The translations under genes were made by a program, and so were the position numbers. A stretch of 64,000 nucleotides of DNA from Alicyclobacillus sp. ALC3. Its GTDB lineage: Bacteria; Bacillota; Bacilli; Alicyclobacillales; Alicyclobacillaceae. The notes beneath the pieces are model-generated. The model was given only the letters and a program-made list of their open reading frames with translations. It was not told where the DNA came from and did no database searches. Numbering within the stretch: position 1 is the first letter of the stretch; every line of letters starts with the position of its first letter. The stretch spans positions 4,402,001-4,466,000 of the forward strand of contig NZ_CP066784.1 in the NCBI RefSeq assembly GCF_028751195.1, read 5' to 3'. This document shows positions 59,889 to 64,000 of this stretch, in pieces.

Positions 59889-60299
59889 TCATCGCAGTAC
59901 GGTAACACCCGATTCCGCTGCCCATCTTTTGATGGCAAGCGGAATATGCTGTCGGTCTCGCTTGAGCAGCGTCACAATGATCGGCATCCTTTTATGACGA
60001 ACAGTCAAAACAATTCGACGCCCGTCCCAGGATACCGATTCAATTTCGAATTTGTTGTAGTGGGTTTTGCCAATTTGGATCCCATCAGGGCGCAGAACGA
60101 TCCAATGTGGTATCCAACGATTGCTACCGAAGAGCACCCACCATACACAAATTACATAGAACCCTACGACAGCACATGTAATCCAGATCCCTTTCGGCAA
60201 GAACGACTCGACGCCGACTCCCAGAAAGATCAGTATCGCAGGCACGAACGACACGCTAGGATGGTGAGACCGAAATCTGCATTCGGTATCATCGGGCAT
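59889..60299 (-). CDS. hypothetical membrane protein with PH-like tail (1)
   Basis: The product has 136 residues. Two membrane helices (about residues 20-58), then WIPHWIVLRPDGIQIGKTHY and a beta-rich end (SWDGRRIVLTVRHKRMPIIV) like a small bacterial PH domain. The gene at 60493 encodes a similar layout. Function unknown. Confidence 0.65.
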   Translation of the reverse strand: MPDDTECRFRSHHPSVSFVPAILIFLGVGVESFLPKGIWITCAVVGFYVICVWWVLFGSNRWIPHWIVLRPDGIQIGKTHYNKFEIESVSWDGRRIVLTVRHKRMPIIVTLLKRDRQHIPLAIKRWAAESGVTVLR

Positions 60300-60492
60300 A
60301 AAGGCACCCTCTTTTGGGTCATTGATGGCTCCATGAGTCTCGAGGCTGATATCATCATTGTATAGGAATCACGAACAAGGATGACGGCCAATGGTCTGGC
60401 TGCCATGAAGAGTTGATGCTGTTGCAACCATCGAAGAGGGCAAAATTCGCTGATAAAGTTGAAGAGACGGGCCGCTTGAACGAGCGTCCAAG

Positions 60493-60924
60493 TTGAATCG
60501 GGTGATAAAGGTAATGGGGAAAGGCGGCTCTCGTTGGTTCCAAGTGCGGATTACAAGAAGTCCTTCGCTATTGTTGGCCATCATTTTGAACTTGTTTGTG
60601 TCCATGGTGGCTAATCGGATCCCTGATGATATCGCCGTCGGCCTGTCGTGCTGCTCCGGAGTTATGCTGATATGGTCCTCAATGGGTGCGTTTTGGCTAT
60701 TGCCAATGAGAGTGAACGTCGATGGCATCCGTGTAGGTGTGCGAGTGTATCGGCCGACGCAGATCAGGTCGTTGTTCGTGGCGGAAACCAAGCGATACAT
60801 CATGATCAGGACCGGGGATGGATTGTTGGGTAGCCAGTATATCTATGTTCGCAAGCAGGACTGGGACGCCGTGAAGGGGGCAGTGTTGAAGTGGGCGAAG
60901 ACAAACGGGATTCGGACGTGGTGA
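60493..60924 (+). CDS. hypothetical membrane protein with PH-like tail (2)
   Basis: The product has 143 residues; start TTG 60493 or ATG 60514. Two membrane helices at about residues 28-75, then LLPMRVNVDGIRVGVRVYRP, RSLFVAETKRYIMIRTGDGL and a helical end. Same architecture as the convergent gene at 59889-60299, suggesting distant duplication. Function unknown. Confidence 0.65.
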   Translation: MNRVIKVMGKGGSRWFQVRITRSPSLLLAIILNLFVSMVANRIPDDIAVGLSCCSGVMLIWSSMGAFWLLPMRVNVDGIRVGVRVYRPTQIRSLFVAETKRYIMIRTGDGLLGSQYIYVRKQDWDAVKGAVLKWAKTNGIRTW

Positions 60925-61042
60925 ATCGTACAGATAAGAGTCCGTTTCGGGGTGCATGACGAAAGTGCAGCTACTGTGTAACTATTGGTGAAACTGGCTG
61001 TGGCTCCTCTGCACTACAAAAATTACGATTTTACAAGGGAAG

Positions 61043-61608
61043 GTGACCACGATAAATCAACAGGATCGCTGGAACGAAAAATACACCAATCGGGGCCGAA
61101 ACTTGTTCCAACCGGAGGAGTTCCATGTTCAACGGGTACATCTCTTGCGTACGGGATCGGTGCTGGATGTCGCTTGTGGGGACGGCAGGCATGCAATATT
61201 CCTGGCCCGACGTGGATTCTCTGTAACGGGAGTTGACTTTTCGAAGCAGGGTCTAAAGCGTCTCGAATAATGACAGCGAACGAAGGGGTGCATGTGAGGG
61301 CTCATCATCGTGACCTGAACGCAGAAGGCGCACTCGTTGGTATGGGAGTATTTAACAATATCATCGTCATCCATTTCAAGCCCAAGATACATACCTTCAA
61401 CGAAATGGCTAACATTCTTCGATCTGATGGCAGTTTGCTCATGACCTCCTTCAACACGAGGCAACATGAAGAGAAAGGATTCCGCAAAGATTTCTGCTAT
61501 ACCGAGGGCGAGTACGTTGATGTGAATGAAACCCTTGAACTGGTGGAGTACACCGCCTACGACGACATACGTGGTTATTTTGATGGGTACGTTTTTCGCA
61601 AGAAATAG
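61043..61608 (+). pseudogene. frameshifted TehB-like methyltransferase
   Basis: GTG 61043 starts INQQDRWNEKYTNRGRNLFQ and SVLDVACGDGRHAIFLARRG (SAM loop) to GLKRLE-stop at 61270. The next frame continues NEGVHVRAHHRDLNAEGAL, VFNNIIVIHFKPKIHTFNEM and LRSDGSLLMTSFN to 61608. One frameshift at about 61265 splits a normal roughly 190-residue enzyme. Confidence 0.87.
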
Positions 61609-61677
61609 AGACCATCGAGGAGAGGTGGACCTAACGATTCCTTTCGACTGGTCGATCCGCCGATCTCGATACCTTCC

Positions 61678-62190
61678 CTAGACGCCCTCCAGCATGAGCA
61701 ATCTTGCCTTCATATCCACACCGCCACGATATCCGGTGAGATTCCCACTCTTTCCAATCACTCGATGGCACGGCACCACAATCGGGATCGGGTTGGCCCC
61801 ATTCGTTGCTCCCACGGCTCTGACAGCAGTGGGATTCCCAATGCTTTCGCCAATCTGCGAATAGCTCCGTGTTGCGCCAAACGGGATGTCGAGCAGCGTA
61901 CGCCAGACACGGATTTGAAACGGCGTACCCCTCAGGTCCAACGGGACAGAAAAATCCTTTCGCTGTCCTGATAGATACTCTTCGATTTGCTCGATATATG
62001 GCCGGAGTTTAACCGGATCCCGAACTAGATCGGAACCAGGTGCGTGTTTCTTGCACCACTGCTGCAACGCATCAAACTTCTCGTTGGGCAACGTGATGCG
62101 GCAAATCCCCCTATCTGTCGCTGCCACATGGAAGGTCCATTCATCGTATTCAAACCTGTCCCAATAAACAAATGGCGGCTCTGGTGTCAT
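61678..62190 (-). CDS. ogt: methylated-DNA-protein cysteine methyltransferase
   Basis: The product has 170 residues from ATG 62190 (ATGA overlap with adaA). DLRGTPFQIRVWRTLLDIPF, YSQIGESIGNPTAVRAVGAT and IPIVVPCHRVIGKSGNLTGY (Cys acceptor in PCHRV) are the AGT signature. It removes alkyl groups from O6-guanine. It is co-transcribed with adaA, as adaB is in B. subtilis. Confidence 0.95.
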   Translation of the reverse strand: MTPEPPFVYWDRFEYDEWTFHVAATDRGICRITLPNEKFDALQQWCKKHAPGSDLVRDPVKLRPYIEQIEEYLSGQRKDFSVPLDLRGTPFQIRVWRTLLDIPFGATRSYSQIGESIGNPTAVRAVGATNGANPIPIVVPCHRVIGKSGNLTGYRGGVDMKARLLMLEGV

Positions 62191-62762
62191 TTTGCCACGG
62201 CTCCCTTTCGAATTTGAGTCTCCGCCTGCTCCCGGTACTCCGTTGGTGTATGCCCCGTCTTTCGTTGAAAAACGGTCGAGAAGTGCGCTGCACTCCGAAA
62301 CCCCACTGCAAGGGCGATGTCGGTTATCGTATGCTGGGGGTTCGTGCAAATCATTTCCTTCGCTGCCTCGATGCGTTTGTGAACCACATAATCAGCCAGC
62401 GTGATCCCGGTCGAGCGTTTGAATACCCGGTGCAAATGATACGGGCTGATGGTCAACTCAGATGCCAGGATGTCCAACGTCAATGGTTCTTGATAGCGTT
62501 GGTGAATGACCTGTTTCGCAGCCTGCACAAGTTCTTCGTGCGGCGCCAGGCGATGTTCGGCTGGTCGGCATCGTTTGCAGGGTCGAAAGCCGGCCGTCAA
62601 CGCTTCGTCGACGCTTGAAAAGATCCGAACGTTTTCCGGGATCGGAGTACGTGAGTGGCAGGACGGTCGGCAGAATATTCCTGTCGTGATCACGCCGTAG
62701 AAGAACTCTCCATCGAACGTGGTTTCGCAGTTGACGATTGCGTGCCAAAGCGTCTCGTTCAC
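62187..62762 (-). CDS. adaA: AdaA-type methylphosphotriester repair protein and AraC activator
   Basis: The product has 191 residues from GTG 62762, 8 bases behind GGAGG. N-terminal zinc site FCRPSCHSRTP and FRPCKRCRP (four Cys, one of them the methyl acceptor), then an AraC double helix-turn-helix: LDILASELTISPYHLHRVFK and TITDIALAVGFRSAAHFSTV. Methylated Ada activates the ada operon, so the pair is an adaptive response unit. Confidence 0.95.
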   Translation of the reverse strand: MNETLWHAIVNCETTFDGEFFYGVITTGIFCRPSCHSRTPIPENVRIFSSVDEALTAGFRPCKRCRPAEHRLAPHEELVQAAKQVIHQRYQEPLTLDILASELTISPYHLHRVFKRSTGITLADYVVHKRIEAAKEMICTNPQHTITDIALAVGFRSAAHFSTVFQRKTGHTPTEYREQAETQIRKGAVAK

Positions 62763-62922
62763 GTCCTTCACCTCCTACTGCCACTATACCCCCAACGCAT
62801 CTCGGAAGTAAGCATCTGGGAATATGACAGCAAGATCACGAAAGCCAGCACGACCGACGTCGTGATACATAAAGATTACGCCTAGTTACACCAGGGAAGG
62901 AGGCTGGAATCCGGTGGGTTCC

Positions 62923-63384
62923 TCACTCCGCTTGGTAGGAAGGCTCAACATTCGGCGGAAGCATTGGGCGAAACTTGATTGGCGAGGAGAGCACAACCGA
63001 GGTGTTCACTCGTCCAAACGGAATTAGGCGATCCACTAAGGACTCCAAGCCAGCCATTGAAGAGACGGCAGCCTTCATGTAGTAGCTGACCGAACCGGTG
63101 ATTCTATGGCACTCGATGACATCGAGATCGTTGGCAACGAAATCTTCGAATTTGCGACATGGGACGTTGAGTTCGCCGACTTGGATCAGAACCAGGACAT
63201 CACGACCAACGCCTGAAGGAGAAACTTGGGCGGCAAAGCCCGTGATGACATTTTGCTCTTCCAACCGGCGGAGACGTTCGGTCACACTGGGGCGACTGAG
63301 ATTCAACGCTTTCGACAAGTCGCTGAGGGTCATTCGCCCGTCCGCCTGAAGCAGTTCCAAAAGTCGAATATCAATGTGGTCCAT
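62923..63384 (-). CDS. Lrp/AsnC-family regulator
   Basis: The product has 153 residues from ATG 63384 behind GAAGGTGA (frame open to 63507). IDIRLLELLQADGRMTLSDL, LNLSRPSVTERLRRLEEQNV is the helix-turn-helix; the RAM ligand domain follows with ECHRITGSVSYYMKAAVSSM. Divergent from an amino-acid permease, which it probably controls in response to amino acids. Confidence 0.93.
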   Translation of the reverse strand: MDHIDIRLLELLQADGRMTLSDLSKALNLSRPSVTERLRRLEEQNVITGFAAQVSPSGVGRDVLVLIQVGELNVPCRKFEDFVANDLDVIECHRITGSVSYYMKAAVSSMAGLESLVDRLIPFGRVNTSVVLSSPIKFRPMLPPNVEPSYQAE

Positions 63385-63531
63385 GAACGTCACCTTCACT
63401 ATGCAGGATAAGAAATCCATATAGGTTCGGATTGATGGGAATAACCCGGATATGGATTCATGATTGCATGTGATTCTAGCGGATAAACCTTTATTCTGTC
63501 TACACACAACAGGTTTTAGGAGGAAAATGAC

Positions 63532-64000
63532 ATGTCAGGTACGTTGCAACGAACCATTTCTGTATGGCAAGGCATCGCTTTGTATGTAGGGGCGGTGATT
63601 GGGTCTGGCATTCTGATCTTGCCGGGGATGACAGCGGGGATTGCCGGGGCAGACGCTCTGTTTTCGTGGGGGGCAATGATCTTTCTCAGTATTCCACTCT
63701 CCTACACATTCGCATTCTTGGCGAGAGAGTACCCCAGCGCTGGCGGAGTTTCCACCTTCGTCGAGAAGGCGTTCGGGCGATACGCAGGCGGATTGATTGG
63801 CTGGTTTTATTTCATTGCCGCTTCGGCTGGCCAGTTTATTGTTCCGTTGACAGGTGGGGTTTACGTCGCATACGTTTTCCATTTGCGCCAAGAAGTCGCA
63901 TTTATCATCGCCGCCGTCTTGTTGATTGGGGCTGTCACCGCCAATTATCTTGGACTCCGGACAAGTGGCAAGGTGCAATTGGCGACGAGCGGGCTCATTG
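63532..64000 (+). CDS. APC-family amino-acid permease, N-terminal part (partial)
   Basis: ATG 63532 follows TTTAGGAGGAAAATGAC. The frame stays open to the window end (156 codons). TISVWQGIALYVGAVIGSGI (helix 1 with GAVIGSG), ILPGMTAGIAGADALFSWGA, PSAGGVSTFVEKAFGRYAGG and GWFYFIAASAGQFIVPLTGG are APC-superfamily helices 1-4, close to YjeH-like exporters. The 3' part is outside the window. Confidence 0.9.
   Translation, partial: MSGTLQRTISVWQGIALYVGAVIGSGILILPGMTAGIAGADALFSWGAMIFLSIPLSYTFAFLAREYPSAGGVSTFVEKAFGRYAGGLIGWFYFIAASAGQFIVPLTGGVYVAYVFHLRQEVAFIIAAVLLIGAVTANYLGLRTSGKVQLATSGLI

Noticed and set aside
25876-61608. integron-type attC sites between the small resistance-like genes
   Set aside because: No repeated spacer or attC-like imperfect palindrome recurs between the genes, and no tyrosine integron integrase is present.
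1-64000. CRISPR array, rRNA or tRNA genes
   Set aside because: No regularly spaced repeats and no tRNA- or rRNA-like segments were recognised on either strand.

Overview
The window looks like the chromosome of a low-to-mid GC, Gram-positive Bacillota, most plausibly Bacillales and Alicyclobacillus-like. This rests on AGGAGG ribosome binding sites with many GTG/TTG starts, a tryptophan T-box, an FMN riboswitch, an AdaA/Ogt pair, BstA/YfiT-like DinB proteins and a group IIC intron. The taxon is an inference. No rRNA, tRNA or CRISPR array was seen.

Layout. (1) 1-5,731 is a worn metal/arsenic region: the end of a P1B-type ATPase, a C39-like peptidase, a decayed replication-relaxation gene, the 3' stub of arsB, an intact arsC, a broken ArsI/CadI-like gene, trxB, a HesB/IscA-like gene, a terminator with a truncated group IIC intron behind it, and a DUF255 (yyaL-like) gene cut after 57 codons. 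(2) 5,721-5,947 holds three very strong inverted repeats, followed by an Rpn-family nuclease gene. (3) 7,000-21,403 is an integrative conjugative element read on the minus strand: DNA methylase, TraG/VirD4-type ATPase, replication-relaxation protein, TcpC-like, small membrane protein, TcpE-like, VirB4, VirB6/TrbL-like, transglycosylase, several small genes and a large serine recombinase. Most core genes overlap by 4 bp. No classical relaxase is recognised. (4) 21,769-23,878 is a sparse margin with an ImmA/IrrE-like gene of altered active site.

(5) 23,879-61,608 is an island of small detoxification, resistance and modification genes: about 16 GNAT domains, five DinB-like proteins, VOC/fosfomycin-resistance-like proteins, SAM methyltransferases, aminoglycoside-phosphotransferase-like kinases, NTF2-like proteins, efflux pumps and a PIN toxin-antitoxin pair. 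Many members are broken. Others are fused in frame to a neighbour. Three RNA-regulated units stand out: a Trp T-box in front of trpS and an MFS transporter; an FMN riboswitch in front of an EamA transporter; and a six-codon leader peptide with an SD-masking hairpin in front of a truncated MFS efflux gene. (6) 61,678-64,000 returns to ordinary chromosome: ogt-adaA alkylation repair, and an Lrp-type regulator divergent from an amino-acid permease that runs off the window.

Overall the window reads as a hot spot for acquired resistance genes and an ICE, with strong decay. I identify 16 clear pseudogenes or gene fragments, several made by single transitions or small deletions.
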